DNA of 64,000 bases from JADKCL01 sp046329055. Its GTDB lineage: Bacteria > Bacteroidota > Bacteroidia > J057 > JADKCL01. Below are positions 40,647 through 50,063 of this stretch, in pieces (position 1 is the first letter of the stretch; the number at the start of each line of letters is the position of its first letter). The DNA lies in NCBI GenBank assembly GCA_046329055.1, contig JAXLVK010000003.1:45501-109500 (forward strand). The letters run 5' to 3'. Below the pieces are notes generated by a model that was not told the DNA's origin, made no database searches, and worked only from the letters and a program-made list of their open reading frames with translations. A program made the position numbers and the translations under genes.

Positions 40647-42446
40647 ATGAAACGCAGGATGATGAATTGGCTGGGGGTGCTGTGCGGGGTGATGGTCGCG
40701 CAGACCGCATGGGGACAGCGGATTTTCAATGGCACTGGCGGGCCGATCAAGGACGACAAGTCCGCGAACGTGTACTCACTCAAAGTCACAGGTCTGGCCG
40801 CGAACATCAATGAGAGCTTCGGCTTGGAGAAGGTCTGCGTGAATATCCAGCACACCTGGGACTCCGATTTGGACATCTACCTTGTATCCCCTGACGGGAC
40901 CGTCGCCGACCTCTGCCGCCGCAATGGGGAGGGGGACGACAACTTCCTCAATACCTGCTTCACCCATGAAGCCGAGATCCACATCAATGACGGTGCCGCC
41001 CCTTTCAGCGGAAACTACCGCCCAGAGGTGCCATTTGGTGGGATCAACAATGGACAGAACCCAAACGGAACGTGGAAGCTGGTCGTCGTGGACACGGAGC
41101 CTGCGGAGGAATCCGGCAAGGTGAACAGCTGGACACTCTACTTCAGCAACAAGCCCGCCAAGCCGTATGTGATGAAGCCTTCCATGCTTCCCATCCTCGT
41201 GATCAAGAGCCAGGGTGATCCCGTGCGGGACGAGCCCAAGGTGACCGTGCGCATGGGAATCATCGACAATGGCCCCGGCAAGACCAATCTGCCCACGGAT
41301 GCATGGAATGGATTCGAGGGGCTGGCAAAGATGGAAGTACGGGGGAGGAGCTCACAACGGCATTCGAAGCTGTCATTTGGACTGCAGACCTTGGATTCAC
41401 TGGGTCAAAAGCCGAAGGCAGCCAAGCTGCTGGACCTGCCCAAGGAAAATGACTTTGTGCTGTCCGCCAACCATTCCGACAAATCACTTCTCCGCAATTA
41501 CCTCGCCTACTACCTCTATGGCCAAATGGGGAACTACAGTCCCCGCATGCGGTTCGTGAATGTGGTGATGGACGGCGAATACCGCGGCGTTTACCTGCTG
41601 GGCGAGAAGATCAAGCGGGGCGGCAACCGCGTGGACATCGCCAAGATGGATGACAACGACAATGCGGGCGATAGCCTGACGGGCGGCTACATCATCAAGA
41701 CCGACTGGCGTCAGGGTTCCAACAACGACGGCTGGGAATCCCAATTTCCCCCAATGAATTCCGACGAGAAACAGAATTGGCTGTTTCATTATCCGGAGGC
41801 TGACGACATCACCGAGCAGCAGCGGGCCTATATTCATGCATTCGTGGACAGCTTCGAACTGGCTTGCAACAAAGGCTTGACCGATGCTCGAACCGGATAC
41901 CCGCACTTCATTGACGTGGCGAGCTTTGTGGATGTGATGATCATGTCCGAGCTGGGCAAAAATGTGGACGCCTACTGGCTGAGCTCATTTTACCACAAGG
42001 ACAAGGCAAGCAAGGGCGGCAAGCTCAAGGCCGGCCCTATCTGGGACTACGACCTCGCATTTGGCAACTTTGAATACCACTACGGCTACGCCCCCAATGG
42101 CTGGCATTGGGAGGAATACGGGGTTTCGTCGGACAAGACGCCGTTTTTCTGGGGATTTCTGGCCAGGGATCCTGCATTCCAAAACCAAGTGAAATGCCGC
42201 TGGCAATCCCTGAGGAAGAGTGTCCTGAGCCAAGAAAAGGTCTTGGGGCTGATCGACAGCCTCGCGACTGCATTGGATGGTTCGCAACAAATGAACTTTG
42301 AGGTCTGGCCAATCCTGGGCGACTACATTTGGCCGAATCCGAAGCCCTACGAAGCGGACTATGCAGGGGAGGTTCGCCGAGTGAAGGAGTGGATGATCAT
42401 GCGGATGGCATGGATGGACTACGCGATGCCCGGGAAATGCAATTGA
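40647..42446 (+). CDS. Secreted CotH-family kinase with P-domain
   Basis: 599 residues. Signal peptide (MNWLGVLCGVMVAQTAWGQ). Residues about 28-155 form a proprotein-convertase P-domain: VNIQHTWDSDLDIYLVSPDG and FSGNYRPEVPFGGINNGQNPNGTWKL. Residues about 165-590 form a CotH protein-kinase domain: MEVRGRSSQRHSKLSF, GEYRGVYLLGEKIKRGGNRVDI and metal-binding D467-Y-D469 in IWDYDLAFGN. CotH kinases phosphorylate serines of secreted or coat proteins in Bacillus spores; similar domains are common in Bacteroidota surface proteins. No T9SS domain at the C-terminus. The gene directly upstream encodes a Ser/Gly-rich lipoprotein that could be a substrate (inference). Confidence 0.85.
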   Translation: MKRRMMNWLGVLCGVMVAQTAWGQRIFNGTGGPIKDDKSANVYSLKVTGLAANINESFGLEKVCVNIQHTWDSDLDIYLVSPDGTVADLCRRNGEGDDNFLNTCFTHEAEIHINDGAAPFSGNYRPEVPFGGINNGQNPNGTWKLVVVDTEPAEESGKVNSWTLYFSNKPAKPYVMKPSMLPILVIKSQGDPVRDEPKVTVRMGIIDNGPGKTNLPTDAWNGFEGLAKMEVRGRSSQRHSKLSFGLQTLDSLGQKPKAAKLLDLPKENDFVLSANHSDKSLLRNYLAYYLYGQMGNYSPRMRFVNVVMDGEYRGVYLLGEKIKRGGNRVDIAKMDDNDNAGDSLTGGYIIKTDWRQGSNNDGWESQFPPMNSDEKQNWLFHYPEADDITEQQRAYIHAFVDSFELACNKGLTDARTGYPHFIDVASFVDVMIMSELGKNVDAYWLSSFYHKDKASKGGKLKAGPIWDYDLAFGNFEYHYGYAPNGWHWEEYGVSSDKTPFFWGFLARDPAFQNQVKCRWQSLRKSVLSQEKVLGLIDSLATALDGSQQMNFEVWPILGDYIWPNPKPYEADYAGEVRRVKEWMIMRMAWMDYAMPGKCN

Positions 42447-42529
42447 CCCCTTCGGAGCAATCCTGATTCCGACAGGAAACTGCCGTCATTTGGAAAATTT
42501 TGTAATATCACGGGGCCAAAAACCACAAG

Positions 42530-43606
42530 GTGAGAAACACCATTTTCCTAGGGCTGCTGCTTACGCTGAGCCTGATCGTGTTCGGATGCCATACCGACCA
42601 TGGATCTGGCGGAGGGATTACTGTGGACTCAACGCAGGCAGATGGCGACGTGAAATTCTGCGGAAAGCCGGAATTGGTGGATGTGCAGGGCGACAAAGGG
42701 TGGCCGGTCGGTACATTTGAAATCCAAAACGACTCCCAGTACCTCTGGATCACTTTTGCGCCCATTTCGGTCAAGCCTACGGCGAATATTTCAATCTATG
42801 TGGGAGATCCTGAGGCTTGCCCTAAGCTGGCGACAGGAAAGATGAATTACACCGCATTCCCGATTCAGGTGACGAATCATTCCTTGGTGATGCCGTGGGC
42901 GGTGCGTGTGCCCCTGACTCAACTCAAGGAGTGCGTAGTGGTCGCTGGGCGGTTTGAAGTCAAGTCCGAGGATGCGGTAGGCGTCGGTGAGTTGGGGATG
43001 GACAAGGCGACAGGCACTGCCCAAGGGCTCAGGTATTGCATCCAATCGTGCGCAGCCTCCTCGCAGGCATGCGACCTGGCCGACTCCACCAAGCGCCCCA
43101 AAACGATTCGCCAAGAAGCCTGGCTCTCGGAGGGTGATTCAGGCGCTCAGGAATGGCTCCAATCCAATTTTGGAAAGTTGTACCCCGACGGTTTGGTCCT
43201 CGGTTGCGAGCACACGCTGACCATTGGCAGTGCTGCGGAGGTCACCAATTCCCTTCCGATGGACGGACCCGCCACGAGTTTGGCAGCGACGGCCAAAGGG
43301 CTTCAAAGGCAAGGCAAGGGCAATCAATTGCTGGGAGAACTGATCTGCCTGGAACTGGCGGTTAAGATGAACGAATCGTCGAAAGGGGGCGAATCACCGC
43401 GATTGGCTCTGGGGCAGTTGGTGGTGGGGAGCGGCGCCTTTGAAGGGTGGACGTTGGATGAATTGCGGCACGAAGCCAACAGCGTCTTGGGGGCATGCAC
43501 CAGCAACTTCACCGCAACGCAGATCGCGGAAGTCCTCCATGCCGTGAATGCCAGCCTTGCCCAAGGTCAGGATCCCGGCGACCTCATCCGTTGTCCTTCC
43601 CTCTGA
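42530..43606 (+). CDS. Lipoprotein of unknown function
   Basis: 358 residues, GTG start (VRNTIFLGLLL). Lipobox VFGC (Cys20). Residues about 45-140 form a beta domain with VGTFEIQNDSQYLWITFAPI and CVVVAGRFEV. A short cysteine-rich linker (YCIQSCAASSQAC) follows. The C-terminal domain (about 190-355) has the layout LYPDGLVLGCEHTLTIGSA ... LLGELICLELAVKMN ... FEGWTLDELRHEANSVLG, which I recognise from many secreted proteins of Bacteroidota without a proven role. It lies 83 bases after the CotH gene on the same strand and may share its function at the cell surface. Confidence 0.7.
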   Translation: MRNTIFLGLLLTLSLIVFGCHTDHGSGGGITVDSTQADGDVKFCGKPELVDVQGDKGWPVGTFEIQNDSQYLWITFAPISVKPTANISIYVGDPEACPKLATGKMNYTAFPIQVTNHSLVMPWAVRVPLTQLKECVVVAGRFEVKSEDAVGVGELGMDKATGTAQGLRYCIQSCAASSQACDLADSTKRPKTIRQEAWLSEGDSGAQEWLQSNFGKLYPDGLVLGCEHTLTIGSAAEVTNSLPMDGPATSLAATAKGLQRQGKGNQLLGELICLELAVKMNESSKGGESPRLALGQLVVGSGAFEGWTLDELRHEANSVLGACTSNFTATQIAEVLHAVNASLAQGQDPGDLIRCPSL

Positions 43607-43709
43607 CAGATTGCCAATCACAGACCTCCCAACTTGGGATTTTTTAGGCATGACTTGGTGATTGGCAAAAGAATGGTAAATTTATTTGGACTAGTTTGTA
43701 GGTAATTGT

Positions 43710-44402
43710 ATGGCCCTAGCTTGCGTAATCGTGGACGACGACCTCCTTTCCATCAAGGTTTTGGAAGGAATGATAGCTCAGACTCCGTCACTGAGCTTGT
43801 TGCGATCCTTTCAAAATTCGATCGAGGCCGTTCAATTTCTCCGAGAAAACAAGGTAGATCTCCTGTTCTTGGATGTGGAGATGCCGGGCATGACCGGATT
43901 GGAGGTGCTGGCGACCATGGAGGACCGCCCGGCCGTCATTTTGGTGTCTGGGCGGTCGGAGTATGCATTGGATGCATTTGAATTCGATGTCGCCGACTAC
44001 CTGCTCAAGCCACCTACCTACGCACGCTTCCTCAAGGCGGTGAACAAGGTGGAGGAGGAAATAGGGCAGTCCGACGAGATCCAGTTCAAGGGTGATTACG
44101 TCTTTGTGAAATCCGACACTGCCTTGGTGAAGGTGGACATTCGCCAATTGCTCTGGGTGGAAGCGCTTGCGGACTATGTGGCATTGCAAACCCGCGAAAA
44201 GAAATATGTCTGCCACTCCACCATGAAGGCCATCGAGGCGAAGCTGCCTGCAGATCAATTTGTAAGGGTGCACAGGTCCTACATCGTCCGGATCGATCAG
44301 ATTGACTCCATCGAGGACAAGACGGTTTCCGTGGGCAAGAAGGTGATTCCGGTCGGCGGCACCTATCGGGACAGCCTGATGAACAAAATCAATCTCATCT
44401 GA
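43710..44402 (+). CDS. LytTR-family response regulator
   Basis: 230 residues. Receiver domain (1-118) with the acidic pocket Asp9-Asp11 (IVDDD), phospho-acceptor Asp55 (LLFLDVEMPG) and conserved Lys in YLLKPP. LytTR DNA-binding domain (about 130-230) with KYVCHSTMKAIEAKL and FVRVHRSYIVRI. Binds direct repeats upstream of target genes when phosphorylated. No sensor kinase gene is adjacent, so the partner is elsewhere. It could control the surface genes upstream or the downstream region, but nothing in the sequence proves this. Confidence 0.88.
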   Translation: MALACVIVDDDLLSIKVLEGMIAQTPSLSLLRSFQNSIEAVQFLRENKVDLLFLDVEMPGMTGLEVLATMEDRPAVILVSGRSEYALDAFEFDVADYLLKPPTYARFLKAVNKVEEEIGQSDEIQFKGDYVFVKSDTALVKVDIRQLLWVEALADYVALQTREKKYVCHSTMKAIEAKLPADQFVRVHRSYIVRIDQIDSIEDKTVSVGKKVIPVGGTYRDSLMNKINLI

Positions 44403-44676
44403 GACTTTCGAGGAATTGATTCGCACTGCTGCCGATCGCGGCGGGGAGCTTTTCCATGCCCATGCCGAAGGGGCATAAACGAATATCTTTCAAGAAATTC
44501 TTACATGGGGAAAATGTTCTTGGGGATTGATTTTGGGCGATTTTGGGTGAAATTTCAATGATTTTGAAGAATTTTTGTACAAAATCTTGCATCCTTTCAT
44601 CAATATCGATACATTTGAAAATAAGCACTTTGCCCAATGGCGGTGTAAGGGATAAAAGGGACTTTGTAAATGTTTT

Positions 44677-44735
44677 TCTGCTAGTGAGGCAGAGGACCGA
44701 CTTAATCTATTGTCGGGGTCAGGTACCCCAACCCA
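44677..44735 (+). other. Overlapping alternative hairpins ahead of an orphan terminator
   Basis: The 470-base gap 44403-44872 has no gene but several hairpins. TCTGC/GCAGA lies near 44677-44693. GACCGAC (44695-44701) pairs with GTCGGGGTC (44712-44720) with a two-base bulge. GGGGT (44715-44719) can instead pair with ACCCC (44725-44729), using the same bases. This mutually exclusive arrangement followed by a terminator looks like a small RNA or an attenuator. Confidence 0.3.
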
Positions 44736-44754
44736 CTTACTAAACTTTAGTCCC

Positions 44755-44785
44755 GCGGGGCCCCGGTTGGGCCCCGCCTATTTTT
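44755..44785 (+). terminator. Strong terminator with no adjacent upstream gene
   Basis: GCGGGGCCC (44755-44763) and GGGCCCCGC (44769-44777) form a perfect 9-bp GC stem with a 5-base loop, followed by CTATTTTT. The nearest upstream gene (LytTR regulator) ends 352 bases earlier. Confidence 0.8.
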
Positions 44786-44811
44786 GGTGGTTCCATATCG
44801 TCTTGGATCAT

Positions 44812-44819
44812 TAATTTTG
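44812..44819 (+). promoter_or_regulatory. Candidate -7 element for the M16 peptidase pair
   Basis: TAATTTTG, exact TAnnTTTG match 53 bases before the ATG at 44873; no TTG at -33. Confidence 0.35.
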
Positions 44820-44872
44820 CCGCTCCTCAGTGGATCTCTCTTCCACGATGGGCTTCTCGCAATTCTCTATCA

Positions 44873-46120
44873 ATGTCTGCAATTCCTTTCCAAACGTTTT
44901 TCCTGGACAATGGCCTGAAGGTGATTGTGCACGAGGACCACTCCACGGCTACGGCAGTGGTGGACATCCTCTACCGGGTCGGTGCCCGCAATGAGGTGTC
45001 CGACAAAACGGGATTTGCCCATCTCTTCGAGCACTTGATGTTTGGCGGCAGCAAGAACATCCCCAACTACGACACGCCATTGCAAATGGTGGGCGGGGAA
45101 AACAATGCATTCACCACCAACGATATCACCAATTATTACCTCACCGTGCCCTCCAATCAGATTGAGACAGGATTCTGGCTGGAGAGTGACCGGATGCTGG
45201 AGTTGGACTTTTCCCAGAAAAATCTGGACGTCCAGAAAAGCGTGGTGATCGAGGAGTTCAAGCAGCGGTACCTCAACAAGCCCTACGGCGACGCCCACCT
45301 GATTTTGCGCGGGCTGCATTACACGACGCACCCCTACCGCTGGCCTACGATCGGCAAGGAGATTTCCCATATCGAGAGTGCGACTCTGGAGGACGTGAAG
45401 GCATTCTTCTATGGCTACTACGCCCCGAACAATGCCACGATGGTGGTCGCCGGAAACGTGACGCTGTCGCAAGTCAAGGAACTCGCCCAGAAATGGTTCG
45501 GCGACATACCCCGCCGGGAACTGTTGCATCAGCCGCTACCCGCTGAGCCCCGCCAAACCGAGCCCCGGAAGAAGGTCGTCCACAAGGATGTGCCCTTTCC
45601 GGCCGTGTACAAGATGTACCACATCCCGGCGAAGAACGATGACGCTTACTTCGCTGTGGATCTGGTAACGGATATCCTCAGCAACGGCAAGGCCGCACAC
45701 CTGTACCAACACATGGTCAAGGACAAGCAAGTGGCGAGCTCGGTTCGCGCGTTCAGCTGGGGCAGCCATGACCCCGGAACGGTGAGCATCGATGGCACCG
45801 TCGCGAAGGGCAAGACCGTAGAGCAATACGAGGAGGCGCTCCAAGAGGTGCTGGACGAGTTGCTCAATGTCTCCGAGGAGGAGGTCCAACGCGTCAAAAA
45901 CAGCGTGGAAAGCCAGTACGTCATGGACCGCGTGACACTGCTCAGCAAGGCCATGAACCTGGCTATCAGCGACGCTCTTGGGGATGTGAACCTGGTGAAC
46001 ACCTCCTTGGACCGCTACCTGGCCCTGACTCGCAACGATGTGGTCGAAGCCACTCGCCGCTATTTCCATCCCAACAATTGCTCCACCCTCTATTACCTGC
46101 CCCAGAATGGCAAATCTTAA
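44873..46120 (+). CDS. M16-family zinc peptidase, catalytic subunit
   Basis: 415 residues, no signal peptide seen. Inverted zinc motif HLFEH at 50-54 (GFAHLFEHLMF), followed by the downstream acidic region (VVIEEFKQR) expected to supply the third ligand. Members degrade peptides or process precursors. The gene overlaps the next by 14 bases, forming the usual two-gene arrangement in which an active and an inactive subunit make one clam-shaped enzyme. Confidence 0.85.
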   Translation: MSAIPFQTFFLDNGLKVIVHEDHSTATAVVDILYRVGARNEVSDKTGFAHLFEHLMFGGSKNIPNYDTPLQMVGGENNAFTTNDITNYYLTVPSNQIETGFWLESDRMLELDFSQKNLDVQKSVVIEEFKQRYLNKPYGDAHLILRGLHYTTHPYRWPTIGKEISHIESATLEDVKAFFYGYYAPNNATMVVAGNVTLSQVKELAQKWFGDIPRRELLHQPLPAEPRQTEPRKKVVHKDVPFPAVYKMYHIPAKNDDAYFAVDLVTDILSNGKAAHLYQHMVKDKQVASSVRAFSWGSHDPGTVSIDGTVAKGKTVEQYEEALQEVLDELLNVSEEEVQRVKNSVESQYVMDRVTLLSKAMNLAISDALGDVNLVNTSLDRYLALTRNDVVEATRRYFHPNNCSTLYYLPQNGKS

Positions 46121-47420
46121 TCTCGATCGCAGTCTGCCGCCGCAGGCCGCCGCATTGGAAAAGGTCATTTTCCCCAATGTGCGCCGTGCTACCCTGTCCA
46201 ATGGCGTAGAGGTACACCTCCTCCAATTCGGAGCGCAGGAGATCGTGGAGCTGAGCGCGGTGTTCCCGGCTGGCAAGAGCTTCGAAACGGCCCCCTCGGT
46301 CTCAACCTTCACCACCAAGATGCTCCACGAGGGGACGACCCGGCTCAGCAGCCTGGAATTTGCCCGGAAGATGGACTGGTACGGAGCGTTTGTGCACGTG
46401 GAGTCGGGCTATGAGTCGGCCTCCATCGGCCTGACGACCCTGGCGAAGCACTTGGAGTCCACCGTTCCGCTGTGGGTGGAGATGATGGTGGATCCTGCGA
46501 TGCCGGGTGATGAATTGGAGAAGCTCCGTGAACGCACTTTGCAGCACCTCGATGTCGAGATGCAAAACACTGGCTTCATCGCCCGCAGGGAGTTCAACCG
46601 GCTCATGTACGGCACCCAACATCCCTACGGCGCCTTCAGCGACAAGCCGGACATCGAAGCCATCCGCCTGGAGCAGCTCAAGGCATTCCAACGCAGTCAT
46701 TTCCACCCGGCAAACGCCATCGTGGTTGCTGTGGGTCGGTTCGATGAGGAGCGGCTGCTGCGGTTGCTGGATGCCCAATTGGGTCAGCACCAAGTGGCAA
46801 AGCCGGAGGATCGCATCAGTCTGATGGGTGCCGAGCACAATTGGCCGGAGATCGAGAATGAGCCTGGGTTGCATTACTTCGAGAAGGCGGACTCCATGCA
46901 GGCGACATTGCGGGTCGGACACCGGGGCTTTGCGCGTCGCCATCCCGATTACTATCCCATGCAGGTCGTCAATACTGTGCTGGGCGGCTACTTCGGGTCC
47001 AGACTCATGAAAAACATCCGTGAGGACAAGGGCTATACCTATGGCATCGCGTCCGCATGGCTTTGCATGAAGTTTGATGGGACCTTCGTGATCCAGACCG
47101 ACGTAGGCAATGAATACATCGTTTCCACTCTGGAGGAGATCAAGAAGGAGATTCGCCTGCTCACAGACCGTGGGGTGAATGCCGCGGAATTGGACTTGGT
47201 TCGGAACTACATGCTGGGCAGGTCGGCGACAGGTCGGGAAACCCCCAATCAGATGCTAGGCCTGATCCAGAGCGCATTGGTCAACGAATATCCCTTCGAG
47301 GAAATGGACCGCAAGTTTGACATCGTGATGGCCATGCGCCCTGAGGACGTGCAACGGCTGGCACAGCAATACTTGCATCCCGAGAAGTTGATCGAAGTGG
47401 TCTGCGGAAAAATGGACTAG
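46107..47420 (+). CDS. M16-family peptidase, non-catalytic partner subunit
   Basis: 437 residues from ATG 46107 (MANLNLDRSLPPQ), which overlaps the catalytic gene by 14 bases. Same fold as the upstream protein, but the HxxEH motif is missing: the corresponding helix reads TFTTKMLHEGTTRLSS. The substrate-side Arg/Tyr motif typical of the partner half is present (NIREDKGYTYGI). No signal peptide. Acts with the upstream subunit. Confidence 0.85.
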   Translation: MANLNLDRSLPPQAAALEKVIFPNVRRATLSNGVEVHLLQFGAQEIVELSAVFPAGKSFETAPSVSTFTTKMLHEGTTRLSSLEFARKMDWYGAFVHVESGYESASIGLTTLAKHLESTVPLWVEMMVDPAMPGDELEKLRERTLQHLDVEMQNTGFIARREFNRLMYGTQHPYGAFSDKPDIEAIRLEQLKAFQRSHFHPANAIVVAVGRFDEERLLRLLDAQLGQHQVAKPEDRISLMGAEHNWPEIENEPGLHYFEKADSMQATLRVGHRGFARRHPDYYPMQVVNTVLGGYFGSRLMKNIREDKGYTYGIASAWLCMKFDGTFVIQTDVGNEYIVSTLEEIKKEIRLLTDRGVNAAELDLVRNYMLGRSATGRETPNQMLGLIQSALVNEYPFEEMDRKFDIVMAMRPEDVQRLAQQYLHPEKLIEVVCGKMD

Positions 47421-47430
47421 CCCCGAGGAG

Positions 47431-47928
47431 TTACTCCTTGGTCCACTCTTGGGTTTCTGTCGCCCAAGCATCCATGCGCATGGAGCTTTCGACCTGTTGC
47501 CGGAGGGTTTCTGTGGAGGTCACTGCATCCACGCCACCATCGAGGAGGCTCACGTCCTGAGTGACCAGTGTCCCCCCATCCATCCAATAGCAATAGTGGT
47601 AGTACTTTTCCTCGCCCTCGGGCTGGGCAAAGAAGAAATTCTTCTCAGCCACTGACGTCACCCAACCCGTGAGGTTGTCTGTTTCCAGAGCATACATTTC
47701 CCCACGTGCAAGTACCGTGACGATGTAGTTGTTGTCCCTGCCTTTTTCGAGGCGGACACGCTGGACTTCGCTTTCGGACGAGTTATTGACCCAGGTGCCT
47801 ACCAATGCGGGGTTGATCGCCTCCTTGCCGGGTTTCCCAAGGGGATAGTCCAAGCCTACAGGGCAACCTGTCATCAACAAAGCCATCAGAGGCAATGCCA
47901 GGAGGATAATTGTGTTCCTTGTTTTCAT
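47431..47928 (-). CDS. Small lipoprotein of unknown function
   Basis: 165 residues from ATG 47928 (MKTRNTIILLALP), chosen because the signal peptide starts there; an in-frame start at 47952 would add eight residues. Lipobox LMTGC. The mature part is beta-rich with LVGTWVNNSSESEVQRVRLEK, DNNYIVTVLARGE and KNFFFAQPEGEEKYYHYCY, reminiscent of lipocalin-like proteins, but I cannot assign a family. It converges with the M16 pair (stop codons 11 bases apart). Confidence 0.7.
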   Translation of the reverse strand: MKTRNTIILLALPLMALLMTGCPVGLDYPLGKPGKEAINPALVGTWVNNSSESEVQRVRLEKGRDNNYIVTVLARGEMYALETDNLTGWVTSVAEKNFFFAQPEGEEKYYHYCYWMDGGTLVTQDVSLLDGGVDAVTSTETLRQQVESSMRMDAWATETQEWTKE

Positions 47929-47996
47929 GTTGAGTCGCTTTACAATGACCACGTAATCAGGTTCCCAGCAAAAGGTACACCAATTTTTGCTTGGAA

Positions 47997-48854
47997 TCAG
48001 TAGATGTAGAAGCCTCTGCCCGATTTCCTCCCGAAATGTCCTGCATCCACCTTCTTTTGCTGGACCCTGCTGGGGCGGAATTTTTCATCTTGGAAGAAAG
48101 CCGCATAAAGAGACTTGGTCACTTCATGGTTGGTCTCCACCCCGATGAGGTCCATGAGCTTGAAGGGGCCCATCTTGAAGCCGATGTTCTCCATGAGGCG
48201 GTCGATGGTCTCGACATCTGCCACGCGCTCCTCAAGGGCCTTGAGGCTCTCAAGGTAGTAATGCCGCGCGACGCGGTTCACGATGAATCCCGGCTCATCT
48301 TGAACGAGGACGGCCGTTTTGCCCATCTTTTCAGCGAGTGCCTTGGTCGTTTCCGTGACCCATTCCTCAGTGGCAGCTCCGGCGATGACTTCGACCAGCT
48401 TCATGATCGGTGCCGGATTGAAGAAGTGCATGCCCACCACTTGCCCCGGGCGAGTCAACCCTGCACCGATGCGGGTGATCGGGATGGTGCTGGTATTGCT
48501 GGCGATGATGGTCTCTGGCTCGTTGATGGCTTCGACTTCGCGGAGGACTCTTTGCTTCAGCTCCAAATTCTCCAAGATCGCCTCGATCACCACGTCCGCC
48601 TTGAGGTCTGTGAGCGTGCTCGTGGAGTGCAGGCGGGCGAGTACCTGATCGCGGGTCTCCTCCGTCATCTTGCCCCGGCTCACTGAGTCCGAAAGATACT
48701 TTTTGAAGTAGGCATTGGCCTCGTCAAGCATCTGAGGATGAATGTCGTACACGGTGGACTTGTAACCGGACAGCGCCGCAACCAGTGCGATGCCCCGGCC
48801 CATGACGCCTGCGCCGATGGTGGCAACATGCTGGATATCCTTGACGGTTTTCAT
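47997..48854 (-). CDS. 3-hydroxybutyryl-CoA dehydrogenase
   Basis: 285 residues. Rossmann motif GAGVMGRGIAL near the N-terminus; active-site region with IASNTSTIPITRI, GMHFFNPAPIMKLVEVI and VNRVARHYYLE. Oxidises 3-hydroxyacyl-CoA with NAD in fatty-acid or butanoate metabolism (Hbd/PaaH group). The start lies one base after the pheS stop, so the two are co-transcribed even though their functions are unrelated. Confidence 0.88.
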   Translation of the reverse strand: MKTVKDIQHVATIGAGVMGRGIALVAALSGYKSTVYDIHPQMLDEANAYFKKYLSDSVSRGKMTEETRDQVLARLHSTSTLTDLKADVVIEAILENLELKQRVLREVEAINEPETIIASNTSTIPITRIGAGLTRPGQVVGMHFFNPAPIMKLVEVIAGAATEEWVTETTKALAEKMGKTAVLVQDEPGFIVNRVARHYYLESLKALEERVADVETIDRLMENIGFKMGPFKLMDLIGVETNHEVTKSLYAAFFQDEKFRPSRVQQKKVDAGHFGRKSGRGFYIY

Positions 48855-48855
48855 C

Positions 48856-49866
48856 TCAGTAGGGATTGATGGATTGGAACTGCTGCAGGAAACGGACGTC
48901 GTTCTGTGAGAAGATGCGGAGGTCGTTCACGCCATAGGCGAGCATGGCGATGCGCTCGATGCCCATGCCGAAGGCGTAGCCGCTATAGACATTGGAATCG
49001 ATGCCGCAATTTTCAAGGACTTGGGGATCGACCATGCCGCAGCCGAAGATCTCGACCCAGCCGCTGTACTTGCAGACATTGCAGCCGCTGCCGCCGCAGA
49101 TCATGCAGGAAACATCCATCTCCGCGCTGATCTCCGTGAAGGGGAAGAAGGACGGCCGGAGCTTGACCTTGGTGTCCGAGCCGAACATCTGCTTGGCGAA
49201 GTAGTCGAGGACTTGGATCATGTCCGTAAATGAGACGTCCTTGTCCACATATAGGCCCTCGACCTGATGGAAGAAGGCGTGGGCACGTGCGGAGACCGTC
49301 TCGTTGCGGAACACCTTGCCGGGGGCGAGGATTCGGATCGGCGGCTTCTGGGTGGTCATGACCCGGATCTGCACGTTGCTGGTGTGGGTCCGAAGCAACA
49401 TGCCATCGTTGAAGAAGAAGGTGTCCTGCATATCGCGCGCAGGGTGGTCCTCCGGCATGTTCAGCGCGGTAAAGTTGTGCCAATCGTCCTCGATCTCAGG
49501 GCCGTCCGCGATGGAGAAGCCGATCTTCTCGAAGATGGAGACGATGCGGTTCTGGATGATGGAGAGCGGGTGCCGTGAACCGACGAAGTGCGGGTCTCCG
49601 GGGAGTGTCAGGTCGTCCGGGGCGTTGGAGCTGCGCTTGGCTGGGGCGGATGCTTGGAGGGCATCAAGACGCTCGGTGGCTGCTGCCTTCAATTCATTCA
49701 GCAACTTGCCAAACTTGCCCTTTTCGGGGCCTGGCAGGGATTTGAAGTCTTCGAAAAGCAGGCTCACCACGCCTTTTTTCCCAGTGAATAGCCGCTTGAA
49801 TTCCTCAGCGTCGCTTCCAGAGAATGCGGCGAGTTCGGCATGCGCGGCTTTGATCTTGTCTTCCAT
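48856..49866 (-). CDS. pheS: Phenylalanyl-tRNA synthetase alpha subunit
   Basis: 336 residues from ATG 49866 (MEDKIKAAHAEL). A longer in-frame start at 49887 would overlap the probable -7 element and is rejected. The N-terminal coiled coil (1-80) binds tRNA. Class II synthetase motifs: HPLSIIQNRIV and DDWHNFTALNMPEDHPAR (motif 1 region), GKVFRNETVSARAHAFFHQVEGL (motif 2) and YAFGMGIERIAML (motif 3). The beta subunit gene is not in the window. Confidence 0.93.
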   Translation of the reverse strand: MEDKIKAAHAELAAFSGSDAEEFKRLFTGKKGVVSLLFEDFKSLPGPEKGKFGKLLNELKAAATERLDALQASAPAKRSSNAPDDLTLPGDPHFVGSRHPLSIIQNRIVSIFEKIGFSIADGPEIEDDWHNFTALNMPEDHPARDMQDTFFFNDGMLLRTHTSNVQIRVMTTQKPPIRILAPGKVFRNETVSARAHAFFHQVEGLYVDKDVSFTDMIQVLDYFAKQMFGSDTKVKLRPSFFPFTEISAEMDVSCMICGGSGCNVCKYSGWVEIFGCGMVDPQVLENCGIDSNVYSGYAFGMGIERIAMLAYGVNDLRIFSQNDVRFLQQFQSINPY

Positions 49867-49884
49867 CACTATCAAAATGAGCGG

Positions 49885-49892
49885 CAAAATTA
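49885..49892 (-). promoter_or_regulatory. Candidate -7 element for pheS
   Basis: TAATTTTG on the minus strand, exact TAnnTTTG match 18 bases upstream of the pheS ATG at 49866. Confidence 0.4.
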
Positions 49893-50063
49893 CGATGTGG
49901 GGCTGAAAAATGGGCCATTAGGAGGGCTTGGATTGAAAATTTGGGGGTGGTGCAATTTCGTCGGGATACTGGCCTTCGATGCCTTTGGGGGTTTGTCCGT
50001 CTGCTGTGGGACAGCAGGTGGGCGATCCTCGCCCGAGCCCTTGGAGTGCCTTGCAGGCAGATG

